A stretch of 10,874 nucleotides of DNA from Anaerolineaceae bacterium UBA6086 (GTDB lineage: Bacteria > Chloroflexota > Anaerolineae > Anaerolineales > Anaerolineaceae). Both the position numbers and the translations under genes were made by a program. The notes beneath the pieces are model-generated. The model was not told where the DNA came from. It saw only the letters and a program-made list of their open reading frames with translations, and did not search any database. Location: assembly GCA_002436005.1 (NCBI GenBank), contig DIXG01000098.1:1-10874 (forward strand), in the 5' to 3' direction. This document shows positions 1 to 5,660 of the stretch, piece by piece. Numbering within the stretch: position 1 is the stretch's first letter; each line of letters begins with the position of its first letter.

Positions 1-432
1 TCAGAGCTGAGCCAGCAAGCGTACACAGCGTTCTTTGCCTGGCGTCATCAGATGGAGCACACGGACAACCGGCTGCGGATGGTTTTGTATCACAGCAGTC
101 AGGAAAAAGTGAGAGCCATTTCTGACACCTTGCTGAACCTGTACCAGCATATCCGTCTGGCAATGATCCGCTTTTCTGCGATGGAAAGCAAATCACAATT
201 GCCTTTCCAAACCCAAAGCGCAGAAATGGAGAGCCTTCTTGACCACCTGACAGCAATTGAGGACCAGCTCATTCATCAGCCACAAGAGCGAAAATTCCCG
301 GACTGGCAGAAAGCATATGAGGAAATCCTCTCAGCGCCGACCACGCAAGCCCGCCAATCTCTGGTGGTGTCCCTGCCGGAAAATCACCCATTATCGCCCT
401 GGCTGGTACAATCCATTCTCGAAAATAATTAA
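1..432 (+). CDS. C-terminal part of an unrecognised helical protein (5' end outside window)
   Basis: The frame is open from the first base of the window, and the earliest in-window ATG (base 52) has no Shine-Dalgarno sequence before it, so the gene very probably begins upstream. The visible 143 residues are rich in Leu, Gln, Glu and Arg and look almost wholly alpha-helical, with a Gln/Ser-rich break about two-fifths of the way along the visible part. There is no signal peptide, membrane helix or motif I recognise. The stop lies 28 bases before the kinase-like gene on the same strand, so the two are probably co-transcribed. It may be the tail of a larger signalling or scaffold protein, but that rests only on its neighbours. 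Certain as a reading frame, unknown in function. Confidence 0.7.
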   Translation, partial: SELSQQAYTAFFAWRHQMEHTDNRLRMVLYHSSQEKVRAISDTLLNLYQHIRLAMIRFSAMESKSQLPFQTQSAEMESLLDHLTAIEDQLIHQPQERKFPDWQKAYEEILSAPTTQARQSLVVSLPENHPLSPWLVQSILENN

Positions 433-460
433 TAATTTCAACCTATTACTGGAATAAGAC

Positions 461-1477
461 ATGGAAAAAATTAATTTTGGTCCTGACCAAAGCATGACAA
501 TTACTGAGCCTCTCGACACCTGGCTTTCCGCCGGGTTACGCGATTATGCTGTCCCCGAGGCAGTAGGCTCCTCTGCGCGCGTGTTCAATCTACAGTATGC
601 TCCCCTCTCAGGCGAATACGGGGATACTCCTGCGATTAAAATCATGCGCCCGGATAACAAGCAATACGCCCTGCCGCTCTTTCGCAGTGAGGTTGAAATC
701 CTTGACCAGATGCAAGCAGTCCCTGGCGTCACCCCCATGCTCGGATTGGGATTTCTGAAGGTGACCGAAGGGCGCTGGCCAGGTGAGATTGCGCCTCTCT
801 CAACCTCTCTGGCAACCCAGGCTTCCGCTGTTGAACTTGCTGGTGAGGCAGACCTCTTCGCACCTGCGGAATCGGACCTTTTCCTATCAGAACTGCATGG
901 GCGCGTGGCAAAAGATTGGCTGGCATTCATTATTCTGCCCCGCCGCTGGGAAGACAATCTTTACTTGCGCTGTGATGCCGGTTATACCCGTGGCGAGTTT
1001 CACCGCACCTACCCTGTCAGTGATGCCCTGCAAGCAGCCATTCAAATCTGCGACATACTCCAGCAGGCACATGCTAAGAATATCATTTACCTGGACCACA
1101 AAATTCTCCACTACTACTGGAACCAACCCCGCCAGCAGGTTTACGTTCTCGACTGGAATATCGGACGGACAGTGACCAACGGCAACTCGCAAGAAGTCTT
1201 TGCCTTTGACATCCTGCAATTCAGCGCTCGGGCGCTGCACCACCTGCTCACGGGTCGCCAGGCGCCTGGCTCCGTTAAAGTTGGACCCAACAAGCCCGAA
1301 GACATTCAGAATGCACCAGAGAAATATGAGCCAGTGTGGACCTATGACGACCAGAAGCGGCTCACCCCGGACGAAATGGATGTTTTGGGGAAAGCCATTC
1401 AGGGGCATTATCAGACGGCGGAAGAATTGTCAGACCAGCTGCAATCCCTGAATAATCAACGACAATCCTTAGCGTGA
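461..1477 (+). CDS. Divergent protein-kinase-fold protein (atypical kinase or pseudokinase)
   Basis: A 338-residue cytoplasmic protein with the order of motifs of a Ser/Thr kinase domain. Seen in the sequence: a degenerate glycine loop (GSSARVF, about 36-42), the strand-3 lysine in AIK (K60), a helix-C glutamate (E77), a catalytic loop YLDHK (210-214) in place of HRDLK, DWN (231-233) in place of DFG, and FAFDILQF (about 247-254) at the helix-F aspartate, followed by HLLTGR. The catalytic Asp (D212), its Lys (K214) and the metal-binding Asp (D231) are kept. The HRD His and Arg are lost, the magnesium-binding Asn after the loop is His (H217), and the DFG Gly is Asn. Residues about 105-150 form a variable insert between the lobes. 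No membrane segment is visible. The ATG has a weak GGAA site 7 bases upstream. It lies between the partial helical gene and the TPR/SH3 membrane gene (25-base gap), suggesting one operon. The kinase fold is fairly sure; whether it phosphorylates anything is open. Confidence 0.75.
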   Translation: MEKINFGPDQSMTITEPLDTWLSAGLRDYAVPEAVGSSARVFNLQYAPLSGEYGDTPAIKIMRPDNKQYALPLFRSEVEILDQMQAVPGVTPMLGLGFLKVTEGRWPGEIAPLSTSLATQASAVELAGEADLFAPAESDLFLSELHGRVAKDWLAFIILPRRWEDNLYLRCDAGYTRGEFHRTYPVSDALQAAIQICDILQQAHAKNIIYLDHKILHYYWNQPRQQVYVLDWNIGRTVTNGNSQEVFAFDILQFSARALHHLLTGRQAPGSVKVGPNKPEDIQNAPEKYEPVWTYDDQKRLTPDEMDVLGKAIQGHYQTAEELSDQLQSLNNQRQSLA

Positions 1478-1502
1478 GAAAGCTGCCTTAGAAAGGAAAC
1501 CC

Positions 1503-3320
1503 ATGTTACAAGACCTCATTCTACGGGCAAAAGAAGTCCTCGATCAAACCCAACCATCAGACGAGGCGCTGATCGATACAGAAAATGCGCTCAGCGCCTA
1601 CCTTGAAGCGATCGCGACTGAACGGATCACCGAGCCGGTATCTTTCACTGAACTGGAACATGCCAATCGCTTGCTGCGTGAAATTCGGCGCGAACGATCC
1701 CGCCGATTGGCTGAAGTTCAAAGCATAGAAAGTTCGCAATCATCCGATGATGTTTCTCCGGATAAACCCTCCACTGCCACAGAACGTGTGAGCGTTTCAC
1801 CCCAATTGGGTGAAGATGATTCCTATGATCCTTTGCGAAAATTCCTCAGCTCCAGTCATGATTCTGAAGCGGAAACATTGATGGATACTGCCGAAGAAGC
1901 CTTCTATGCGGGCAACTACCAGAAAGCGATCCCGCTTTTTGAAAAAGTCCTCCAAATTGAACCCGGATGGGCGCGTGCCCAGGAGCACCATGATGAGGCT
2001 GAAGAATTCCTCCGCACAGGCAACATCCCTTCCGTCGCATTACCGCCCGAAGCCGGGAAGGCTTATGGTAAAGCGCAATCAGCTGCTCGTGTGTTCCGCT
2101 ACCAAACCGCACTCGACTATCTCGATGAAGCCTTCGCCAGTCTGAAGCAATCAGGGATCAATCGCTGGCGTGAAGGTGAGGAATTGAGACAGGACCTTGA
2201 AAACCAGATGCAAGCGCACGAGGTCTATCTTGAAGGAATTGAGATCCTCCGCCAGGGCGATTTGCAGGGTGGGCTATCCAAATTTCAAACAGCCGCCAGC
2301 GCAGTTGCCCTGCCGGAATATGTGGACAAAGCCAATGAGGTGCGGGAAGATATCGCTTCTCTCAACGAGATTGCGGATGTGGTCAACCTGAGCGGCAATA
2401 TTTCGCCGGATAAACTGGCAGACGCACGCCAGAAACTGGACCGACTCTCACTTAAATATGGCGAAATTGCCCAGATTTCCAGGCTGCGCAACCGGATGGA
2501 GATCGTTTTACCAGCCGTCACCAACAGTTTAATTGAACAAATCCGCCAGTTCAAACGCCAGGGCGATGCTGCCAGCACCCTCAAAGCCGCCAAGGACGCT
2601 TATGACCGGGCACACGAAGCGCTGAACACGCTGCAAACACTTCAATCTGACCATTCCCAGGGTGTTGCCCTCCAGGCAGAAACCCGAGACGCACGACAGC
2701 AAATTGAAACCCTGGAAGACGACCTGCAGCGGGCAAACCAGGCGCTGAACACCGACAACCGGTTTTTCCCCCGCAACGCATTCCTGATCAGTAAAGAAGT
2801 GCGTACCCGTTTTCCACAGGATCCAGAAGTTCTGGAACTGAAGAAACGCTTGCGCTGGTATTACGTCACACTCTATGGCGGCGGCGCGCTGGTCAGCCTT
2901 TTGATCCTCCTGATCCTCTGGTTTGGTGGGCGCGGTATTGCTTCCCTGGTGAGGCAAAGGCAGCTGGCGAATTTGCCAACTGCAACGGCAACCGCAACCG
3001 TCACGCCCACCAGCACAATCACACCAACGCCAACCCAAACCGCCACACCCACGCCGGAACAATCGCCCACACCCGATTTCTCCCCCACGCCCACCCCAAT
3101 CATCCGCGGCACGGTCATTCGCAACCTGTGGGCATACAGCGGCTGTTATGAATCCACTAACCAGGTTGGACGGATTCCCGAAGGTGGGGAGGTGACGCTG
3201 ATTGCCCTGCCAGACCGGGTGTTTGACAGCCTGGGGCGGGAATGTGTGCTGGTGGAATATCGAGGTGAAACACGGACTGTGCTCGGCTATCTCCTGATTG
3301 CCGATATTCTCATCCCCTGA
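1503..3320 (+). CDS. TPR / coiled-coil membrane protein with Thr/Pro linker and C-terminal SH3-like domain
   Basis: A 605-residue single-pass membrane protein. In order: an N-terminal helical region (1-75), a low-complexity Ser/Asp stretch (76-120), a clear TPR-like unit (about 122-157, with AFYAGNYQKAIPLFEKVLQI), further TPR-like and coiled-coil helices to about residue 450, one hydrophobic helix (about 453-475) followed by Arg/Lys, a linker of almost pure Thr/Pro/Ala (about 491-532), and a beta-rich domain of about 70 residues (533-605) resembling a bacterial SH3 domain. The positive residues after the helix (R477, R484, R486) leave topology slightly ambiguous. The P/T linker and SH3-like domain are normally extracytoplasmic in Chloroflexota proteins, which would place the TPR part inside the cell. 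There is no signal peptide. The start is supported by AAGGA 5 bases before the ATG. It is the last gene of the run before a strong terminator. It plausibly scaffolds the kinase-like protein at the membrane and senses the envelope through the outer domain; both roles are inferred. Confidence 0.85.
   Translation: MLQDLILRAKEVLDQTQPSDEALIDTENALSAYLEAIATERITEPVSFTELEHANRLLREIRRERSRRLAEVQSIESSQSSDDVSPDKPSTATERVSVSPQLGEDDSYDPLRKFLSSSHDSEAETLMDTAEEAFYAGNYQKAIPLFEKVLQIEPGWARAQEHHDEAEEFLRTGNIPSVALPPEAGKAYGKAQSAARVFRYQTALDYLDEAFASLKQSGINRWREGEELRQDLENQMQAHEVYLEGIEILRQGDLQGGLSKFQTAASAVALPEYVDKANEVREDIASLNEIADVVNLSGNISPDKLADARQKLDRLSLKYGEIAQISRLRNRMEIVLPAVTNSLIEQIRQFKRQGDAASTLKAAKDAYDRAHEALNTLQTLQSDHSQGVALQAETRDARQQIETLEDDLQRANQALNTDNRFFPRNAFLISKEVRTRFPQDPEVLELKKRLRWYYVTLYGGGALVSLLILLILWFGGRGIASLVRQRQLANLPTATATATVTPTSTITPTPTQTATPTPEQSPTPDFSPTPTPIIRGTVIRNLWAYSGCYESTNQVGRIPEGGEVTLIALPDRVFDSLGRECVLVEYRGETRTVLGYLLIADILIP
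2973..3098 (+). repeat. Thr/Pro low-complexity coding tract
   Basis: This stretch encodes the Thr/Pro/Ala-rich spacer (residues about 491-532) between the membrane helix and the SH3-like domain. The plus strand is strongly G-poor and C-rich, built from ACN and CCN codons in irregular TP, TAT and TPTP units rather than a perfect tandem repeat. Such linkers are usually extended and often glycosylated in surface proteins; glycosylation here is an inference. Confidence 0.8.
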
Positions 3321-3334
3321 TTAACTATCGTAAA

Positions 3335-3592
3335 TTAAAAAATCCCGGTTTCTATCAAGATCCCGGGATTTTTTATATTACGGTAGAAACCTTTGGTCTG
3401 GGCCTTCCATGGAGGTTCAACACCTCCAACAAATTCATCCACCCCCGGACCGCCCAAACGGTGCAGTCGCCAGAGCCCATACACATAACTGATGACCAAA
3501 ACGATAATTGTGACAGGCCAGCCCAGGAGTGTGTTTGCCCACGCCAGGGTAGAAGCATGACCCCGCTGGAAAAGTAAAAACTGAAGGCCCAA
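3335..3592 (-). CDS. Doubtful small membrane protein or gene remnant
   Basis: An 85-residue frame beginning with TTG. It contains one convincing hydrophobic segment (about residues 24-41, around WPVTIIVLVISYVYGLW) followed by basic residues and a Gly/Pro-rich part. Against it: no ATG, only a weak upstream AGG, and its last dozen codons run through the terminator hairpin at 3337-3374. An in-frame stop lies six codons before the TTG. It may be the truncated end of an older membrane-protein gene, or chance. It is reported because the hydrophobic segment is flanked by plausible coding sequence and nothing else explains this stretch. Confidence 0.25.
   Translation of the reverse strand: MGLQFLLFQRGHASTLAWANTLLGWPVTIIVLVISYVYGLWRLHRLGGPGVDEFVGGVEPPWKAQTKGFYRNIKNPGILIETGIF
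3337..3374. terminator. Bidirectional intrinsic terminator after the TPR/SH3 gene
   Basis: AAAAAATCCCGG (3337-3348) and CCGGGATTTTTT (3363-3374) pair perfectly over 12 bp with a 14-base loop. The stem is preceded by an A-run and ends in a T-run, so it can work on both strands. It starts 16 bases after the stop of the TPR/SH3 gene and closes that operon. Confidence 0.9.
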
Positions 3593-3761
3593 TCGGAGCC
3601 TGATCCTGAACTAATTCCTGCCCATGAAAATAAACTGATAGCTGTTCAATAATTTCATCATTTCGATGGAAATTTGAGTTTTATTTGCACGCCTCTCTGA
3701 CCGGGCTTAATCATTCCAACCATGGAAGGTAAAATGAGATCGCAATCACACTTGATGCATT
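3375..3761. other. Intergenic stretch between the two plus-strand gene groups
   Basis: Apart from the doubtful minus-strand frame, I see no gene in this interval. The part nearest the next gene (about 3640-3760) is more AT-rich and should hold the promoter of the small gene pair. The only arrangement found was TTGCAC, 17 bases, TAATCA, which is too weak to call. Confidence 0.5.
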
Positions 3762-3765
3762 GGAG
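3762..3765 (+). promoter_or_regulatory. Shine-Dalgarno site that fixes a TTG start
   Basis: GGAG stands 5 bases before the TTG at 3771. There is no ATG or GTG nearby in that frame, and an in-frame TGA at 3753-3755 limits the gene upstream, so this site is the reason for choosing TTG. Confidence 0.6.
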
Positions 3766-3770
3766 AACCT

Positions 3771-4019
3771 TTGGCACGCACAAGACAGGGTAAAGCCTAC
3801 ACCTGGCAATTAGATAACACACCCATCGGCAGCGGTGATGCCGGTGAGGTTTACGCTGCCAGGTGCATCGAGCAGCCTGACCCTGCCGACAAGACCAGCG
3901 AGGGTGTGGCAGCCGCTCAACCGGGGGAGGAAGAAATTCAAGAGGTTGCCGCTTCAAATCCCGAGCCGGATGAGGATGCGTCAGCTGAGGCCCAACTATC
4001 CATGGACGATTTATTTTAG
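3771..4019 (+). CDS. Small protein with a kinase glycine-rich loop and acidic tail (kinase stub)
   Basis: An 82-residue protein starting at TTG. Residues 10-30 read like the first two strands of a protein kinase N-lobe: a WQL strand, then PIGSGDAGEVYAAR, which fits the GxGxxGxV ATP-binding loop. A kinase would next have the strand-3 lysine, helix C and catalytic loop; here the frame passes into an acidic, Ala/Glu/Pro-rich and probably disordered tail ending in SMDDLF. The other frames over this stretch show no kinase motifs, so a simple frameshift does not explain the loss; an internal deletion or a deliberate mini-protein does. The 76-aa gene follows after 14 bases, so the two are probably co-translated. 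It cannot be an active kinase by itself. Other readings are a kinase remnant, or a small binding partner whose GxGxxG match is chance. Confidence 0.6.
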   Translation: MARTRQGKAYTWQLDNTPIGSGDAGEVYAARCIEQPDPADKTSEGVAAAQPGEEEIQEVAASNPEPDEDASAEAQLSMDDLF

Positions 4020-4033
4020 AAAGGAACACGAAA

Positions 4034-4264
4034 ATGGCTGAAATATCCACCTTTATCGTCAAGCCCAACGGCGCCAAGCTTGAGATGGTCACCTTACCGG
4101 AGGATATGGCCGCGGAAGATGTGCTGACCCTGGCCAAAGCGTCCGCTGCCAGACAGGGGGACGCCGAGATCGCCCTAGCGGTGGTCGATCAGGAGAAGGT
4201 CGAAGAGGCAGCGGGAGAACGTAATATTTACCTGAAACAATCGGCGGCCAAGACCAAGGTCTAG
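4034..4264 (+). CDS. Small 76-residue protein of possible beta-grasp (ubiquitin-like) shape
   Basis: I do not recognise the family. The predicted order of elements is strand (5-11, STFIVKP), turn with NG, strand (15-21, KLEMVTL), helix (25-41, Ala-rich), strand (45-51, IALAVV), short acidic helix (53-60), strand (63-68). A hairpin followed by a helix and further strands is the beta-grasp order seen in ubiquitin and in YukD/EsaB proteins of type VII secretion. There is no C-terminal Gly-Gly, so conjugation like ubiquitin is not expected, and it ends in a basic tail (AAKTKV). AAGGA lies 8 bases before the ATG. It follows the kinase-stub gene by 14 bases in the same operon. The gene is likely real; the fold is a by-eye inference. 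Confidence 0.65.
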   Translation: MAEISTFIVKPNGAKLEMVTLPEDMAAEDVLTLAKASAARQGDAEIALAVVDQEKVEEAAGERNIYLKQSAAKTKV

Positions 4265-4284
4265 CCAATGGCGCTGTGGGGTGC

Positions 4285-4312
4285 CGCTCCCGTCAGACAA
4301 GGGACGGGAGCG
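4285..4312. terminator. GC-rich hairpin after the 76-aa gene, without a T-run
   Basis: CGCTCCCGTC (4285-4294) and GACGGGAGCG (4303-4312) pair over 10 bp with an 8-base loop, 20 bases after the stop of the 76-aa gene. No T-run follows on the plus strand and none on the minus strand, so it is not a classic intrinsic terminator. It lies between convergent genes and may stabilise mRNA ends or assist termination. Confidence 0.45.
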
Positions 4313-4474
4313 ACAGGGTGATGAACCGCGATTGACGAAATATATCGTTTAAAACTAAGGGTTAACAATACACTGGAGAACAATTTCCAAATTTATTTGT
4401 TTAATCAACCTACCGCGGACCAGCCACCACCGATCGGAACTTATATCCGTATATCAGAATCTGTCCACGAGGGG

Positions 4475-5341
4475 TTATGTGGAAGTGCTGGTTGGGCGGC
4501 TCTCTCCTAGAAGCATATGTCCCTTACGTCGGTCTGTTAAGACAACCAGTAACAGTAAAACCAATGCAGTCAGCACTCCTGCAGCATCTGCAAGATCTGC
4601 GACCACTGCAGAAGCCTGCTGAGTGCCCACCACTATCCCCAATGTATCGCTGAAAAGCAGTTCATAGACAAGATTGTTGCCCGTGTGAACCCAAAGAGGC
4701 AGCCAGAGGCTGTTCAGGTATAGAAAGGACAATGCGAGCAGCAATCCACTCATCAAGTAGGAAAGTACCCCTGCCCAAGTCTGCTCTGAGCCAAGGTGAA
4801 AAGCGGCAAAGATCAAGGCGCTCAGCAACCCGGAAATAACGGGGCGAAGACGGTCGTTGAGATTGGCAAGGGTGTAACCGCGAAAGAGCACTTCCTCACT
4901 CCACGCTGTTCCGATAACTACCACGGCGAATAGAGCATATCCCAATTCACTTTGGCCAACTCTTAATCCCTGTACGCTAAATCCCCCTATAACCCATAGA
5001 ATCACCATCTTCACGGCAGGGACAATCGCTCCTAAAAACAACCCGAGAAGCACCATCAGTCCTGGACGCCTGGGCATAGTCCATCCTATTTCTGCTGAAG
5101 GACGTCGATCGACCCAGCGTGTTAGGGCAAATACAATGCATGTAACCGCTACGACCGAGAGAAGCGCCGTGAACAGAAGGAGCCCTTGTGGAGGATTCTG
5201 AACCACACTCTGAATCTCAGATGAGGCGACACCGAAAGCAAGCAAAACAAGCAAAGCGACCACTCCGTTTGCTATCAGCACCAAGCCGTGACATAACAAC
5301 AACCTAACAAGGACCCAAAACCAGCCACATCGTCTCTCCAT
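4475..5341 (-). CDS. CPBP-family intramembrane glutamic endopeptidase
   Basis: A 288-residue integral membrane protein with about seven or eight hydrophobic segments. It has the conserved motifs of the CPBP/Abi (Rce1-like) family in order: EEVLFR (E149, E150, R154), FAAFH (F178 to H182) and HTGNN (H219, N223). The paired Glu and the two His are the catalytic residues of this family, which cleaves peptide bonds within or near the membrane, for example CAAX proteins in eukaryotes and bacteriocin-related or regulatory substrates in bacteria. The substrate here is unknown. GGAGG stands 4 bases before the ATG, a strong start. No bacteriocin-like small gene is seen next to it, so an immunity role is not supported. 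The C-terminus (about 268-288) is a short basic, Ser/Thr-rich tail. It points the same way as the large protease but is separated from it by a terminator and 319 bases, so co-transcription is unlikely. All key residues are present and it should be active. Confidence 0.93.
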   Translation of the reverse strand: MERRCGWFWVLVRLLLCHGLVLIANGVVALLVLLAFGVASSEIQSVVQNPPQGLLLFTALLSVVAVTCIVFALTRWVDRRPSAEIGWTMPRRPGLMVLLGLFLGAIVPAVKMVILWVIGGFSVQGLRVGQSELGYALFAVVVIGTAWSEEVLFRGYTLANLNDRLRPVISGLLSALIFAAFHLGSEQTWAGVLSYLMSGLLLALSFLYLNSLWLPLWVHTGNNLVYELLFSDTLGIVVGTQQASAVVADLADAAGVLTALVLLLLVVLTDRRKGHMLLGESRPTSTST

Positions 5342-5660
5342 AAGACCTCCTCACATAAAAACAACTTGATGCATATCCCGTCGATATTATCCAGTGATGC
5401 TACAAATAATCGTCCACTCACTCACGAAGCAACAGAACTGGTCAATCTATTGTACATTAAGTAGACGTCATAGTGAACTGTTCTCAGTGTTAGGGCAAAG
5501 TAGTAATGTCCTATTTTAGCAAAGGATTATGCAACCTTTTTTCTGTAAATTTGAGCTTAAAATAGATATCCTATCGGATTGTTTGAACTTTCTTCGAAAT
5601 AAAACAAACAGAGGCTGCCAGTTTGGCAGCCTCTTTGATTACTAATCGACCATTTATTAC
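5342..5660. other. Intergenic stretch between the protease genes
   Basis: An AT-rich non-coding stretch holding the ribosome binding site of the CPBP gene (5346-5350, minus strand) and the terminator of the S8 protease (5610-5634). A GATAAT hexamer at 5386-5391 (minus strand), about 45 bases before the CPBP start, could be its -10 box, but no good -35 lies at the right distance. I see no gene here. Confidence 0.5.
5610..5634 (-). terminator. Intrinsic terminator of the S8 protease gene
   Basis: AGAGGCTGCC (5610-5619) pairs perfectly with GGCAGCCTCT (5625-5634) around a 5-base loop. On the minus strand it is followed by a T-rich tract (TGTTTGTTTTATTT). It lies about 26 bases after the stop codon of the S8 protease. 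Confidence 0.9.

Noticed and set aside
887..1408. A 173-codon minus-strand frame opposite the kinase-like gene
   Set aside because: It lies entirely antisense to a gene with clear kinase motifs, shows no recognisable domain and has no convincing start signal.
2529..3062. A 177-codon minus-strand frame opposite the TPR/SH3 gene
   Set aside because: Its Cys/Gly/Val-rich composition is the complement of the Thr/Pro codons; it is a by-product of the low-complexity tract.
4034..4264. True ubiquitin-like modifier, prompted by the length of 76 residues
   Set aside because: There is no C-terminal Gly-Gly and no E1, E2 or JAB protease gene in the window; the length match alone means nothing.
461..4264. 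Type VII secretion locus
   Set aside because: A kinase-like protein and a YukD-like small protein are suggestive, but no WXG100 protein or FtsK/SpoIIIE-type ATPase is visible and the kinase-like protein has no membrane helix of its own.
3771..4264. Toxin-antitoxin pair, because two small genes are closely spaced
   Set aside because: Neither protein shows a known toxin or DNA-binding antitoxin motif, and the first has a kinase glycine loop.
4475..5341. Bacteriocin immunity role for the CPBP protease
   Set aside because: No bacteriocin precursor, transporter or modification gene is adjacent, so the general family role is the only supportable call.
5119..5499. A 13-base direct repeat GTGTTAGGGCAAA at 5119-5131 and 5487-5499
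   Set aside because: About one 13-base repeat is expected by chance in a window of this size, and the copies sit in unrelated settings (inside the CPBP gene and in the intergenic stretch).
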